Shown: positions 41,379 to 51,047, counted from the first letter of the stretch. The stretch is 64,000 nt of DNA from Pseudomonas sp. RIT-PI-AD (GCF_025642785.1 NZ_JANZKU010000013.1:78497-142496); one strand, 5' to 3'. Translations and numbers: made by a program. The notes: generated by a model not told the origin, from the sequence alone.

Positions 41379-42764
41379 TCATCTTGCCTGCTCGTCGGTG
41401 ACAAGGGTAGCGCCAGGAAGATCCGCGGGCGGCCAGTGGCGGGCGATGCCGTCCAGCGCGCGCTTGAGGTCGGCCTGGCTGGGCGCCGCGGCCAGGCTGA
41501 TGCGCACCCCGTCGACGGGCGTGTGGGCCACCGCGAACACTTCGGCCGGAACGCTTTCCACGCCGGCCGCCCGGCAGGCCTCGAACAGCCCCGCGCCGGT
41601 CAGCCAAAGGTGCGGCGCCGGGGTTCGCCCGGCGGGCATCCGCGTGCCCAGCGCCGTGCGCGCCAGGCGCCAGCGGCGGGCCAGTTCCTCGCGCTGCCAG
41701 GCCAGGCGGCGCAGGGCGACGCCCTCCTCGACCCACTCGCAGCCGATCGCCAGGCACAGCGGCGAGACCGCCCAGTTGGTCGCCTGGGCCTCGCGGTCGA
41801 TGCGTTCGAGGAGTTCCAGGGGGCCGGCGAGGAAGCCCAGGCGCAGGCTCGGCGCGACGCTTTTCGACAGGCTGGTGACCAGCAGGCAGCGTTCCGGCAG
41901 GGCCTCGGCCAGGGGCGGCTGCTCGCCCAGGCCGCCATAGACGTCGTCCTCGATCACCCACAGCCCGTGGCGTCGCGCCACCGCGGCGATCTCGGCGCGG
42001 CGCGCGGCGTCCATGCTCGCCCCGGTGGGGTTCTGCAAGCAGGGCGTAAGCACCACCACCCGCGCGGCGGTGGCGCGCGCCAGCCGGTCGAGGGCCTCGG
42101 GCAGGATGCCGCGGGCGTCGAGCGGGATGCCGTGCAGCGGCAGGCGCAATTGCCGCGACGCCGCCTTGATCCCCGGCGAGGTGAAGGCTTCCACCAGGAC
42201 CGGCTCGCCCGCCTCGCAGAGCGCCAGCAACGCGGCGAAGACCCCTTGCTGGGCGCCCGCGCAGAGCCGCACCCGGCTGTGCGCAAGCTCCAGCCCGCGC
42301 CCGCGCAACCACTGGCTGCCGGCGAGGCGGCCGCGGGCCACCTGCGCCGCCGAGGCATAGCCTTGCAGGGCGGCCAGCCCGCCGTGCGCGCGCAGGTTCT
42401 CCAGGCTGGCGTCGAGGTCGCGGTTAGCGGGGTCCAGCACCGGCACGTTGGTCGACAGGTCGAGGGGCGCATGGCCCGGCAGGTCCGCCGGCGCCTGCTT
42501 GAGCAGGAACAGGGTCGCCTCCTGGCTGCCGGCCAGCACGTAGGTGCCGCGGCCCACCTCTCCCGACACCAGGTGCCGGCGCGCCGCCTCGCGGTAGGCC
42601 TGCAGCGTGGTGCTCGGGTTGATCCCCAGTCGCCAGGCCAGGCGCCGTTGCGGCGGCAGGCGGTCGCCGGCCTTCAGTTCGCCGCTGCGGATGGCGCGAG
42701 CGATCGCCTCGACCAGTGCGAGGTAGGTGGGCAGGCCGCTCTCCGGCAGTTCGGGTATCCACAC
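41379..42764 (-). CDS. MocR-type PLP-dependent regulator
   Basis: A 461-residue protein: a GntR helix-turn-helix in about 10-75 (L-P-P-Q-R-R-L-A-W-R-L-G-I-N-P-S-T), then an aminotransferase fold with Q-N-P-T-G, I-E-D-D-V-Y-G and the PLP lysine in T-S-L-S-K-S-V-A-P-S-L-R. It is divergent from a threonine dehydratase gene, with a perfect dyad between them (42793-42813), so it very likely controls that gene in response to an amino acid. The gene also reads toward amn, with a possible four-base overlap. Confidence 0.88.
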   Translation of the reverse strand: MWIPELPESGLPTYLALVEAIARAIRSGELKAGDRLPPQRRLAWRLGINPSTTLQAYREAARRHLVSGEVGRGTYVLAGSQEATLFLLKQAPADLPGHAPLDLSTNVPVLDPANRDLDASLENLRAHGGLAALQGYASAAQVARGRLAGSQWLRGRGLELAHSRVRLCAGAQQGVFAALLALCEAGEPVLVEAFTSPGIKAASRQLRLPLHGIPLDARGILPEALDRLARATAARVVVLTPCLQNPTGASMDAARRAEIAAVARRHGLWVIEDDVYGGLGEQPPLAEALPERCLLVTSLSKSVAPSLRLGFLAGPLELLERIDREAQATNWAVSPLCLAIGCEWVEEGVALRRLAWQREELARRWRLARTALGTRMPAGRTPAPHLWLTGAGLFEACRAAGVESVPAEVFAVAHTPVDGVRISLAAAPSQADLKRALDGIARHWPPADLPGATLVTDEQAR

Positions 42765-42792
42765 GGCAAGGCTCCAGGGGCGGGCTCAATCG

Positions 42793-42832
42793 ATATTGCA
42801 GGCCATGCAATATAGCGATTTACCCATGCAAT
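42793..42832. promoter_or_regulatory. MocR operator: dyad plus extra half-site
   Basis: ATATTGCA (42793-42800) and TGCAATAT (42806-42813) form a perfect dyad with a five-base spacer. A further TGCAAT half-site lies at 42827-42832 in direct orientation. MocR proteins typically bind a combination of direct and inverted half-sites between divergent genes, which matches this layout. Confidence 0.6.
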
Positions 42833-42877
42833 GCGCGCCTTTTAGCATCGGTTCATCCCACCTCCGAGGCCACACCG

Positions 42878-43837
42878 ATGTTCGATCTCCCCGCCCTGCG
42901 CCGCGCCGCCGACCTGATCCGCCCGACTGTCGCGCCCACCCCGCAACTGGCCTGGCCGCTGCTGGCCGAGCGGCTCGGCTGCGAGGTCTGGGTCAAGCAC
43001 GAGAACCACACCCCGACCGGTGCTTTCAAGGTCCGCGGCGGGCTGGTCTACCTGGACGAACTGCTGCGCCGCGAACCCTCAGTGCGCGGCCTGGTGACCG
43101 CGACCCGCGGCAATCACGGGCAGAGCCTGGCGCTGGCGGCGCGCCGGGCCGGCCTGCCGATCCACATCCTGGTGCCGCAGGGCAACGCGCGGGAGAAGAA
43201 CGCGGCAATGCGCGCCTTCGGCGCGGAAGTGATCGAGCAGGGCCGCGACTTCGACGAAGTCCGCGAGGCGGCGATACGCCTGGCCGAGGCGCGCGGCCTG
43301 CACCTGGTGCCGGCGCTGCACGCGGACCTGGTCCGCGGCGTGGCCACCTATGCCCTGGAGTTGTTCGAGGCGGTGCCCGACCTGCGCCGGGTCTACGTGC
43401 CGATCGGCCTCGGCTCGGGGATCTGCGGGCTGATCCGCACCCGCGACCTGCTCGGCCTCGACACCGAGATCGTCGGGGTGGTGGCGCGCGGCGCCGATGC
43501 CTACGCACAGAGCTTCGAGCAGGGTCGGGCGGTCTGCACCGACCGCGCGGACACCTTCGCCGACGGCGTGGCCTGTCGGGTTCCCCAGGACGAGGCGCTG
43601 GCGCTGATCAGGGACGGCGCGGCGCGCATCCTGCGGGTCGACGACGAGGAGATCCGCCAGGCGATCCGCGTGCTTCACGAGGACACCCACAACCTGGCGG
43701 AAGGCGCCGGCGCCGTGGCCCTGGCGGCGCTGATGCAGGAGCGTGGACGGAACGCCGGGGAACGGGTGGCGGTGGTGCTCAGCGGGGCGAACATCGACCG
43801 CCAGGCGCTGGCGGCGATCCTCGCCGCCGGGGATTGA
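42878..43837 (+). CDS. Threonine/serine dehydratase
   Basis: A 319-residue fold-type-II PLP enzyme. The PLP lysine is in P-T-G-A-F-K-V-R-G-G near residue 51, the substrate loop reads A-T-R-G-N-H-G-Q-S, and the glycine-rich phosphate site is G-L-G-S-G-I-C-G. It lacks the C-terminal ACT regulatory domain of biosynthetic IlvA and is the length of catabolic (TdcB-like) dehydratases, which convert threonine or serine to 2-oxo acids and ammonia. The ATG at 42878 begins the conserved F-D-L-P-A-L-R-R-A start. Control by the divergent MocR gene is likely. Confidence 0.88.
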   Translation: MFDLPALRRAADLIRPTVAPTPQLAWPLLAERLGCEVWVKHENHTPTGAFKVRGGLVYLDELLRREPSVRGLVTATRGNHGQSLALAARRAGLPIHILVPQGNAREKNAAMRAFGAEVIEQGRDFDEVREAAIRLAEARGLHLVPALHADLVRGVATYALELFEAVPDLRRVYVPIGLGSGICGLIRTRDLLGLDTEIVGVVARGADAYAQSFEQGRAVCTDRADTFADGVACRVPQDEALALIRDGAARILRVDDEEIRQAIRVLHEDTHNLAEGAGAVALAALMQERGRNAGERVAVVLSGANIDRQALAAILAAGD

Positions 43838-43838
43838 G

Positions 43839-44798
43839 TCAGACGCTGACGGACAGGGTGCTGCCCACCGCCCCCAGGTTGACGCCGACGCCGCCCAGAG
43901 CCGCCGCGCCGTCGCCCACCTGCAGGGCGGTGGCCTGGGCTTCGCTCGCCTTCAGCAGGGCATTGACCTGCTTGAGGGTCTTGCGGCTCTCTTCGTCGTC
44001 GGGCAGTTGCGCCTTCACCATCGCCAGCAGTTGCCGCAGCTTGCGCACCGCATCCTTGATCAGTTCGCCGTCCTGCTGGCGCTGCGCCTGGCCGCCCGGC
44101 GCGGCCGCGAAGGTTGCCGATGCGGAGCCGCCCTCGTCCTTTTCCTGCGCGTCGAGCTGCGCGCCGGCCGCTTCGGCCTCGCCCTGGGCCGCGGCCGCCT
44201 CCGCGCCGCCAGCGGCTTCCGCCGGCTCGCTGCCGGTGGGCTCGGTGGCCGCCGCGTCGACCGGCGGCGCGGCCTCGACGACGGGTTCACTCGCCGAAGC
44301 CATTCCGCCCTCCGCCAGGCCCGCGGTTCCCGGGCTCGCGGCGCTGGATGAATCCTGCGACCCGAGGTCCGGGGTCGATACGGCGCTTCCACCGGTCGCG
44401 CTACCGGAAGACTCCCTCAACACCGACGCGGCCTGGCCGATCTCGTGGGCCAACTGGCGGATCTGGTTGAGCAGGCTCTTGGCCGCCTTCGGCCCCAGCC
44501 CCACCGCCAGCTTCTTCAGCAATTCGATGCGTTGCTTCACGTTCTCGATGCGCTGGCGCGCGGCGGCCTTGCGCTCCTCGCCGAGTTGCTCGGTACGGGC
44601 CTTCAGGGCAGCGGTGGCGGTCTGGATGGCTTTCATCCGGTCGCGCGCGTATTGGCTGATGGTCACACTGAAGGAAGGCGTTTCGGGGTCGGCCCGGGCG
44701 CTGTCGTCGGCGGACGCCGGGGGGGTGGTCCCGCTGACGCGCACCGCCACACGAAGCGCGGCGGAAACGCCGGTGCCGAAAGCTATCGACTGAGTCAT
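43839..44798 (-). CDS. Coiled-coil protein with Ala/Glu/Ser-rich centre
   Basis: A 319-residue protein of unknown function. Residues about 45-130 form a charged coiled coil (R-D-R-M-K-A-I-Q-T-A-T-A-A-L-K-A-R, then I-E-N-V-K-Q-R-I-E-L-L-K-K-L). About 130-240 are low-complexity Ala, Glu, Ser, Gly and Pro. A second coiled coil precedes a hydrophobic glycine-rich tail ending S-V-S-V. There is no signal peptide or membrane helix. G-G-G-A-C-G-G-A before the ATG at 44798 is a fair ribosome site. It converges on the dehydratase gene with a one-base gap and corresponds by position to a conserved hypothetical gene of P. aeruginosa. Confidence 0.75.
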   Translation of the reverse strand: MTQSIAFGTGVSAALRVAVRVSGTTPPASADDSARADPETPSFSVTISQYARDRMKAIQTATAALKARTEQLGEERKAAARQRIENVKQRIELLKKLAVGLGPKAAKSLLNQIRQLAHEIGQAASVLRESSGSATGGSAVSTPDLGSQDSSSAASPGTAGLAEGGMASASEPVVEAAPPVDAAATEPTGSEPAEAAGGAEAAAAQGEAEAAGAQLDAQEKDEGGSASATFAAAPGGQAQRQQDGELIKDAVRKLRQLLAMVKAQLPDDEESRKTLKQVNALLKASEAQATALQVGDGAAALGGVGVNLGAVGSTLSVSV

Positions 44799-45101
44799 GG
44801 CATCCGTCCCTGCAAGAAGATGAGTCACAGGCTATCGACCGCAGCCACGGAGAACTTGAGCCGGAGAATCGACGCCCGCGGAGCCGGTGTTTCCCAGGGG
44901 TGGGCGTCGGGCTCATCCGCTTGAGCCCGCCCGACGCCGGCCTCGGCACCGCCAACGGGCGGCATTCAGCCTGTCGCCTGCTTCCCGGGGTCAGGAGTCC
45001 CGACGTACCCCTTGCGGCAACCGATCCCCCGGCAGCAAGCGACCCTGGGGACGAAAGGCAGAAACCCTTCCCTCTGCGTACCCCCACCGGAAAGCCGGAA
45101 T

Positions 45102-45176
45102 CGTAGGGTGGAAGACGCCTTTATCTTCCACCTCGACCGCGCATCGGTGGATGAGAAAAGCGTCATCCACCCTACG
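45102..45176. repeat. REP-like palindromic element, copy 1
   Basis: CGTAGGGTGGAAGACGC at 45102-45118 pairs with GCGTCATCCACCCTACG at 45160-45176 with one mismatch, and inner arms (CTTCCACC and GGTGGATGAG) also pair. This resembles the dispersed GTAGGGTGGATAACGC-type elements found between genes in pseudomonads. Confidence 0.65.
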
Positions 45177-45258
45177 TTGGTATGGAGGTCGGCGCGCCCA
45201 TGCAGCTCTGCGCTCCGGCCTTTGATTCATGACGAAGTCCAGGGCAACGTCGCTCAGC

Positions 45259-45330
45259 CGTAGGGTGGAAGACGCTCTTTTCTTCCACCTTCCACGCACC
45301 GGTGCCTGAAAAGAGCGCCATCCCCCTGCG
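45259..45330. repeat. REP-like palindromic element, copy 2
   Basis: The same 17-base left arm CGTAGGGTGGAAGACGC recurs at 45259-45275, with a poorer right arm GCGCCATCCCCCTGCG at 45315-45330. It is a diverged second copy of the element 157 bases to its left. Confidence 0.55.
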
Positions 45331-45368
45331 GACGCGGGGAGCGCATCCGCCCACGGCCACTTCCGGCG

Positions 45369-47039
45369 CTAGTGCACCTGCGGCGACGCCCGGGTGACCA
45401 AGGCTTCGACGTCGAGGCCCCGTGGCAAGGTGCCGAAGGCGTGCCCGCCCGCGCCCAGGCGGCTGGCGATGAAGGCGTCGGACACCGTGGCGTTGCCGGC
45501 CTCCAGCAGCAGCTTGGCCTGCAGGGCCAGGGCCACGTCCTCGGTGAGTTGACGCGCGCGGTACTGGATGTCGGCGGTGTCGCGGAACGCGGCCTTGAGG
45601 TTGCCGATGTGCGCGGCCAACCGCGCGTCGCCATGCCCGTCGCCCAGCTCGGCGAACAGGGCGTCGAGCACCCCGGGCTCCTTGGACAGCGCACGCAGCA
45701 CGTCGAGGCATTGCACGTTGCCCGAACCTTCCCAGGTGGAGTTGACCGGCGCCTCGCGGTACAGCCGCGGCAGGATGCCGTCTTCCACGTAGCCGGCGCC
45801 GCCGAGGCATTCGGCGGCCTCGTTGATCATCGCCGGCGCGCGCTTGCAGATCCAATACTTGCCGACGGCGGTGACCAGCCGGGCGAACCGGGCTTCCTGC
45901 TCGTCATGGGCGCGATCCAGCGCGCGGCCCATGCGCAGCGACAGGGCCAGCGCCGCCTCGCTCTCCAGCGCCAGGTCGGCCAGCACGTTCTGCATCAACG
46001 GCTGCTCGGCCAGCACGCGCCCGCCGACCCGCCGGTGGGCGCAATGGTGCGCCGCCTGGGTCAGGGCCTGACGCATCAGCGCACTGGAGCCGATCATGCA
46101 ATCGAAGCGGGTCAACGCGACCATCTCGATGATGGTCGGCACCCCGCGCCCCTCTTCGCCGACCATCCAGGCCAGGGCGCCGCGGTACTCCACCTCGCTG
46201 GAGGCGTTCGACCAATTGCCCAGCTTGTTCTTCAGGCGCTGGATGTAGAAGGCGTTGCGCGTGCCGTCCGGCCGGTGGCGCGGCAGCAGGAAGCAGGTCA
46301 GGCCCTTGTCGGTGTAGGCCAGGGTGAGAAAGGCGTCGCACATCGGCGCCGAGCAGAACCATTTGTGGCCGACCAGCTCGTAGGCCTGGCCGGGTCCGGG
46401 CTGGCCCACCGGATGGGCACGGGTGGTGTTGGCACGGACGTCGGTGCCGCCCTGTTTCTCGGTCATCGCCATGCCGATGGTGGCGCCGGCCTTTTGCTCG
46501 ATCGGCAGGTTGCGCGGGTCGTACGCGGTGGCGAGGATCTTCGGCAGCCACTTTTCGGCCACCTCCGGTTGCAGGCGCAGCGCCGGCACGCTGGCGAAGG
46601 TCATGGTCAGCGGGCATCCGCTGCCGGCCTCGGCCTGGCTGTGCAGGTAGCTGAGCCCGGCGCGGGCGACGTGGGCGCCGGCGCGCGGGTCGGTCCAGGG
46701 CATCGAGGGAATGCCATGCTCGATGGCCGTGCTCATCAGCTGGTGATAGGCCGGATGGAACGTCACCAGGTCGAGCCGGTGGCCGTAGCGATCGTGGCTG
46801 TGGAACACCGGCTTGTTCTCGTTGGCGAGAAAGCCCGCGGCCATCAAGGGGCCGCCCGCCAGCGCGCCGTACCGGTCGAGGCGATCCTCGGCCCAGCCGC
46901 CGTCGAAGCGACGCAGCCACTCCTGCAAGGGCAGGTCGAGGCGGTACAGGTTGGCGCCGTCGAGGGGCGGCACCTGGTTGGTGACTTCGTGGGTTTCGGC
47001 CAGGACGGCGGGCGTCTCGGCGAAGGCGGACGGGTTCAT
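45369..47039 (-). CDS. AidB-like acyl-CoA dehydrogenase family protein
   Basis: A 556-residue flavoprotein aligning well with E. coli AidB (541 residues). Examples are E-A-G-S-G-C-P-L-T-M-T-F-A, M-T-E-K-Q-G-G-T-D-V-R-A-N-T-T-R, L-V-G-H-K-W-F-C-S-A-P, K-L-G-N-W-S-N-A-S-S-E-V-E, and R-L-Y-R-E-A-P-V-N-S-T-W-E-G-S-G-N. AidB binds FAD and DNA and protects against alkylation; other relatives are isovaleryl-CoA-dehydrogenase-like. The start overlaps the tetR stop as ATGA, so both genes are co-transcribed and the TetR protein probably controls this gene. A role in alkylation defence, versus acyl-CoA oxidation, cannot be decided here. Confidence 0.88.
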   Translation of the reverse strand: MNPSAFAETPAVLAETHEVTNQVPPLDGANLYRLDLPLQEWLRRFDGGWAEDRLDRYGALAGGPLMAAGFLANENKPVFHSHDRYGHRLDLVTFHPAYHQLMSTAIEHGIPSMPWTDPRAGAHVARAGLSYLHSQAEAGSGCPLTMTFASVPALRLQPEVAEKWLPKILATAYDPRNLPIEQKAGATIGMAMTEKQGGTDVRANTTRAHPVGQPGPGQAYELVGHKWFCSAPMCDAFLTLAYTDKGLTCFLLPRHRPDGTRNAFYIQRLKNKLGNWSNASSEVEYRGALAWMVGEEGRGVPTIIEMVALTRFDCMIGSSALMRQALTQAAHHCAHRRVGGRVLAEQPLMQNVLADLALESEAALALSLRMGRALDRAHDEQEARFARLVTAVGKYWICKRAPAMINEAAECLGGAGYVEDGILPRLYREAPVNSTWEGSGNVQCLDVLRALSKEPGVLDALFAELGDGHGDARLAAHIGNLKAAFRDTADIQYRARQLTEDVALALQAKLLLEAGNATVSDAFIASRLGAGGHAFGTLPRGLDVEALVTRASPQVH

Positions 47040-47707
47040 GGCGAGGTCTCCGGTGCGAGTGGACGGGCGCCGACGGCGCGCAGGCAAAAGGTGACGAGCG
47101 CGGCGCTGACGCTTTCCAGCGTCGGCGCGGAGCAGGGGGCATCGGCCGAGGCGCGCGCCGGCGGCGACAGCGGCCCGACCAGGGCTTCGGCGATGGCGCC
47201 CACCAGGCAGGCGGCCACCAGCGGGATCGGCCCGGGATCGAACACGCCCTGGGCGCGGCCCTCCTCGAGCAACTCGACGAACAATCCGGCATAGGCTTCG
47301 CGGTAGCGTAGGCGCTGCTCGTCGACTTCCGGGTCGACCGGCTCGGCGATCAGCGCGAACGCCAGGCGCCGGCGATGCCAGGCACGCCCGGCGAACTGCG
47401 CCAGGCCGGATGCCAGGCGCGCCCGGGGATCGCCCGGCGCCCCCAGGCAGGCCGCCAAGGCCTCGACCTCGCGCTGGCTGGCGCGGGCGAAGACTTCCGC
47501 CGCCAACGCGCCCTTGCCGGCGAAATGGCGATACAGGCTGCCGGTGGCGATGCCGGCGGCTTCCGCCAGCCCCTGCATGGTCAGCGCGGCGAAGCCGCCC
47601 TCGCCGACCCGCTGCGCCGCGCACGCCAGAATCCGCTCGCGCTGGGCCTGGTCGCGGTCGAGACGTTCGGCGGTGATCCGATAAGCCATGGCTGAATCCC
47701 GATTCAT
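47036..47707 (-). CDS. TetR/AcrR family regulator
   Basis: A 223-residue TetR-type repressor. The N-terminal helix-turn-helix has R-E-R-I-L-A-C-A-A-Q-R-V-G-E-G-G-F and G-I-A-T-G-S-L-Y-R-H-F-A-G-K (recognition helix) in about 22-65. The rest is an all-helical ligand-binding domain. It is the first gene of a two-gene operon with the AidB-like gene (ATGA overlap). An alternative ATG at 47689 has a better purine-rich site and would remove six residues. In P. aeruginosa PAO1 the next gene upstream is ladS, which is missing here. Confidence 0.88.
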   Translation of the reverse strand: MNRDSAMAYRITAERLDRDQAQRERILACAAQRVGEGGFAALTMQGLAEAAGIATGSLYRHFAGKGALAAEVFARASQREVEALAACLGAPGDPRARLASGLAQFAGRAWHRRRLAFALIAEPVDPEVDEQRLRYREAYAGLFVELLEEGRAQGVFDPGPIPLVAACLVGAIAEALVGPLSPPARASADAPCSAPTLESVSAALVTFCLRAVGARPLAPETSP

Positions 47708-47985
47708 TGCTTGCAGCAGTGAACCAGCATTCAGACCTTGGCGAAAGCGACGGATCGGTCAAAGGCCGGGGCGATCGCGCGCCACCCTCGGGCACGCACG
47801 CAGGCCACCCACCGGGGAAGGCCCCGACGCGGCAGAGGGTCGCGGGCCATGCCGGCTCGCGCCAGGAGCAAGGACGCCCCACCGAAGGCGGCGGTGACGC
47901 GGACGCCGGCCAGGGACGTCCGAGCCGCCGCCCGCGACGCCCCGGACGGCTGCGCCGCGACGAATAAATGGTAAGCTCGCCGCCC

Positions 47986-48783
47986 ATGAATACACCAAGC
48001 TCCCGTCCCGTAGTGCTTTGCCTGTCCGGCCACGACCCCAGCGGCGGCGCCGGGCTGCAAGCGGATATCGAAGCCCTGCTCGCCCAGGGTTGCCACGCGG
48101 CGCCGGCGATCACCGCCCTCACCGTGCAGGACACCGTCGACGTCAGCGACTTCCGCGTGCTCGACCGCGACTGGGTGCTCGCCCAGGCCCATGCGATCAT
48201 CGCCGACCTGCCGGTCGCCGCGGTCAAGCTGGGCATGCTCGGCTCGGTGGAAATGGTCGATACCGTCCTCGAGATCATGGCGCTGTTGCCCGGCGTGCCC
48301 TTGGTCTGCGACCCGGTGCTGCGCGCCGGGGGCGGCGGCGCCTTGGGCAAGAACGAGGTGGGCTACGCCATGCGCGAGCGCCTGTTGCCGCGCGCCACCC
48401 TGGCCACACCGAACCTGCCGGAAGCGCGCCTGCTGGCCGAACTGCCCGAAGGCAGCGCCGACCAGTGCGCGGAGAAGCTGCTGCCGTTCGTCGAGCACCT
48501 GCTGATCACCGGCGGCCACGGCGACGAGGCGGAAGTCCACAACCGCCTGTACAGCCGCGACGGCGCACGTCAGGTCTTCACCTGCCAGCGCCTGCCGGGC
48601 AGCTACCACGGCTCCGGCTGCACCCTGGCGAGCACCTTGGCCGGCCGCCTGGCCCTGGGCGAGCGCCTGGACAGCGCGGTGCGCAGCGCCCTCGACTACA
48701 CCTGGCGCACCCTGCGCGACGCCGAACGGCCCGGCCGCGGCCAGTTCGTCCCACGGCGCCTGCCGCTGGATTTCTGCGCGTGA
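47986..48783 (+). CDS. thiD: Hydroxymethylpyrimidine/phosphomethylpyrimidine kinase
   Basis: A 265-residue ribokinase-fold enzyme. [14 protein letters not shown] is the N-terminal HMP-binding signature, A-V-K-L-G-M-L-G lies in the middle, and [13 protein letters not shown] near the end carries the anion hole and catalytic base. ThiD phosphorylates HMP and HMP-phosphate to make the pyrimidine half of thiamine. It is followed ten bases later by thiE, so the two steps are encoded in one operon. The ATG at 47986 was chosen over one six codons upstream because T-A-A-G-C-T-C-G-C-C-G-C-C, a likely minus-ten region, lies between. Confidence 0.95.
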   Translation: MNTPSSRPVVLCLSGHDPSGGAGLQADIEALLAQGCHAAPAITALTVQDTVDVSDFRVLDRDWVLAQAHAIIADLPVAAVKLGMLGSVEMVDTVLEIMALLPGVPLVCDPVLRAGGGGALGKNEVGYAMRERLLPRATLATPNLPEARLLAELPEGSADQCAEKLLPFVEHLLITGGHGDEAEVHNRLYSRDGARQVFTCQRLPGSYHGSGCTLASTLAGRLALGERLDSAVRSALDYTWRTLRDAERPGRGQFVPRRLPLDFCA

Positions 48784-48793
48784 GCGGTCGCCG

Positions 48794-49423
48794 ATGAAGT
48801 TGCGCGGCCTCTACGCGATCACCGACAGCCTGTTGCTCGCCGACGGCCGCCTGCTGCCCTACGTCGAGGCGGCGCTGCGCGGCGGGGCGCGCCTCGTGCA
48901 ATACCGCGACAAGAGCCACGACGACGCGCGTCGCCTGCGCGAAGCCGAAGCCCTGCGCGAACGCTGCGAGCGTCACGGGGCGCAACTGATCATCAACGAC
49001 GACGCCGAGTTGGCCGCGCGCCTGGGCGTCGGCGTGCACCTGGGCCAGAGCGACGGCTCGCTGGCCGCGGCACGCGCGCTGCTCGGCCGCAAGGCGATCA
49101 TCGGCGCCACCTGCCATGCCCAGCCGGGCCTGGCCGAGCAGGCGATCCGCGAGGGCGCCAGCTACATCGCCTTCGGCCGCTTCTTCGATTCCGCGACCAA
49201 GCCCGGCGCGCCGGCGGCGACCCTCGAACTGCTGGAGGAAGCGCGGGCGCGCTTCGCCCTGCCGATCGTCGCCATCGGCGGCGTGACCCTGGACACCGCG
49301 CCCGGCTTGATCGCCCGCGGCGCCAGCCTGGTGGCGGTGGTCCACGCGCTGTTCTCCGCCGCCGACGCCGATGAGGTCGAACGCCGCGCCCACGCGTTCA
49401 GCGCCCTGTTCGAAACACCCTGA
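48794..49423 (+). CDS. thiE: Thiamine-phosphate synthase
   Basis: A 209-residue TIM-barrel enzyme. L-Y-A-I-T-D at the N-terminus, V-Q-Y-R-D-K (pyrophosphate-binding Arg and Lys), [13 protein letters not shown], and [12 protein letters not shown] all match ThiE, as does the final I-G-G-V-T. ThiE joins HMP-pyrophosphate to thiazole phosphate, giving thiamine phosphate. Directly downstream of thiD, with hemL following 76 bases later. Confidence 0.95.
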   Translation: MKLRGLYAITDSLLLADGRLLPYVEAALRGGARLVQYRDKSHDDARRLREAEALRERCERHGAQLIINDDAELAARLGVGVHLGQSDGSLAAARALLGRKAIIGATCHAQPGLAEQAIREGASYIAFGRFFDSATKPGAPAATLELLEEARARFALPIVAIGGVTLDTAPGLIARGASLVAVVHALFSAADADEVERRAHAFSALFETP

Positions 49424-49499
49424 ATCCATGGGCGGCCGACCCGCCCGACCCGCCAGTCCGAGGACGAACCGCTTCGTCCCACCGTTACGAGAGGCCGCC

Positions 49500-50786
49500 A
49501 TGTCCCGTTCCGAAACCCTATTCGCCAATGCCCAGAAACACATCCCCGGCGGCGTCAACTCGCCGGTTCGCGCCTTCAAGAGCGTCGGCGGCACGCCGCT
49601 GTTCTTCAAGCATGCCGCCGGCGCCTACGTGGTCGACGAAGACGACAAGCGCTACGTCGACTACGTCGGGTCCTGGGGCCCGATGATCCTTGGCCACAGC
49701 CACCCCGACGTCATCGACGCGGTGCGCCGGCAGCTCGAGCACGGCCTTTCCTACGGTGCGCCGACCGAAATGGAAACGCGGATGGCCGAGCGCGTCTGCG
49801 CGATCGTGCCGTCGATGGAGATGGTGCGCATGGTCAGCTCCGGCACCGAGGCGACCATGAGCGCGATTCGCCTGGCGCGCGGCTACACCGGCCGCGACAG
49901 CATCATCAAGTTCGAGGGCTGCTACCACGGTCACTCGGACAGCCTGCTGGTGAAAGCCGGCTCCGGCGCCCTGACCCTGGGCGTGCCCAGCTCCCCCGGC
50001 GTGCCGGAAGCCTTCGCCAAGCACACCCTGACCCTGCCGTTCAACGACAGCGAAGCCGTGGCCCACCTGCTCGATCAGGTCGGCCAGGACGTCGCCTGCA
50101 TCATCGTCGAGCCGGTGGCCGGCAACATGAACTGCGTGCCGCCGGCGCCCGGCTTCCTCGAAGGCCTGCGCGCCCAGTGCGACAAGCACGGCGTGGTGCT
50201 GATCTTCGACGAGGTGATGACCGGCTTCCGCGTCGCCCTCGGCGGCGCCCAGGCGCATTACGGCGTGACGCCGGACCTGTCGACCTTCGGCAAGATCATC
50301 GGCGGCGGCATGCCGGTCGGCTGCTTCGGCGGCAAGCGCGAAATCATGGCGTGCATCGCCCCACTCGGGCCGGTCTACCAGGCCGGCACCCTGTCGGGCA
50401 ACCCGCTGGCCATGGCCGCCGGCCTGGCCACCCTGGAGCTGATCGGCCGTCCGGGCTTCCACGCCGAACTGAGCGACTTCACCACGCGCCTGCTGCAAGG
50501 CCTGCAGGACCGCGCCGATGCCGCCGGCGTGCCCTTCGTCACCACCCAGGCCGGGGGCATGTTCGGCCTCTACTTCAGCGGCGCCGACGATATCGTCACC
50601 TTCCAGGACGTGATGGCCAGCGACGCGGAGCGCTTCAAGCGCTTCTTCCACCTGATGCTGGAAGGCGGCGTGTACCTGGCGCCGAGCGCCTTCGAGGCGG
50701 GTTTCACCTCCATCGCCCACGGCGAGAAAGAGCTGGAGATCACCTTCAAGGCCGCCGAGCGCGCCTTCGCCGCCCTCGCGGCCTGA
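49500..50786 (+). CDS. hemL: Glutamate-1-semialdehyde 2,1-aminomutase
   Basis: A 428-residue class III aminotransferase-fold enzyme. Hallmarks are [12 protein letters not shown] at the start, [33 protein letters not shown], and the PLP lysine in T-F-G-K-I-I-G-G-G. HemL makes 5-aminolevulinate from glutamate-1-semialdehyde for haem synthesis. The frame extends upstream to 49371, but homologues begin at M-S-R-S-E-T-L-F, and GAGAGG precedes that ATG. A hairpin of GC pairs lies after the stop near 50810-50834, without a T-tract. Confidence 0.96.
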   Translation: MSRSETLFANAQKHIPGGVNSPVRAFKSVGGTPLFFKHAAGAYVVDEDDKRYVDYVGSWGPMILGHSHPDVIDAVRRQLEHGLSYGAPTEMETRMAERVCAIVPSMEMVRMVSSGTEATMSAIRLARGYTGRDSIIKFEGCYHGHSDSLLVKAGSGALTLGVPSSPGVPEAFAKHTLTLPFNDSEAVAHLLDQVGQDVACIIVEPVAGNMNCVPPAPGFLEGLRAQCDKHGVVLIFDEVMTGFRVALGGAQAHYGVTPDLSTFGKIIGGGMPVGCFGGKREIMACIAPLGPVYQAGTLSGNPLAMAAGLATLELIGRPGFHAELSDFTTRLLQGLQDRADAAGVPFVTTQAGGMFGLYFSGADDIVTFQDVMASDAERFKRFFHLMLEGGVYLAPSAFEAGFTSIAHGEKELEITFKAAERAFAALAA

Positions 50787-51047
50787 GCCTGAGGCCATGG
50801 GACGCCCTGCTCCGGCGGGCGTTCCGCCTCTGGAAAAACCTTTGCCAGGCACCGTCCGTCTCATCGGCGGAAACCTCGGCAGCCGCATGGGCCTCCCAAT
50901 AGAGAGAGGCCGGCGGGGCACCTGGAAAAAAGTTTCGTGATACCACGTAAAGTTTTTGAAAGGCCGCGCCGGCTTGACCCATAATTGAACGTCGGCTTTT
51001 TCTCGCCGGCCGGGTTCTCCGAACCCGCCTCGTTCTGGAGGCGCTTC

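Larger units (their letters stand above)
44799..45368. other. Gap with repetitive palindromes, no gene seen
   Basis: The 570 bases between the coiled-coil gene and the AidB-like gene contain two related palindromic elements (45102-45176 and 45259-45330) and otherwise nothing conserved. Short frames here are shadows of the repeats. Confidence 0.5.

Noticed and set aside
44966..45299. Short frames in the amn-aidB side gap
   Set aside because: They translate the palindromic repeats on both strands and resemble each other only because the repeats do.
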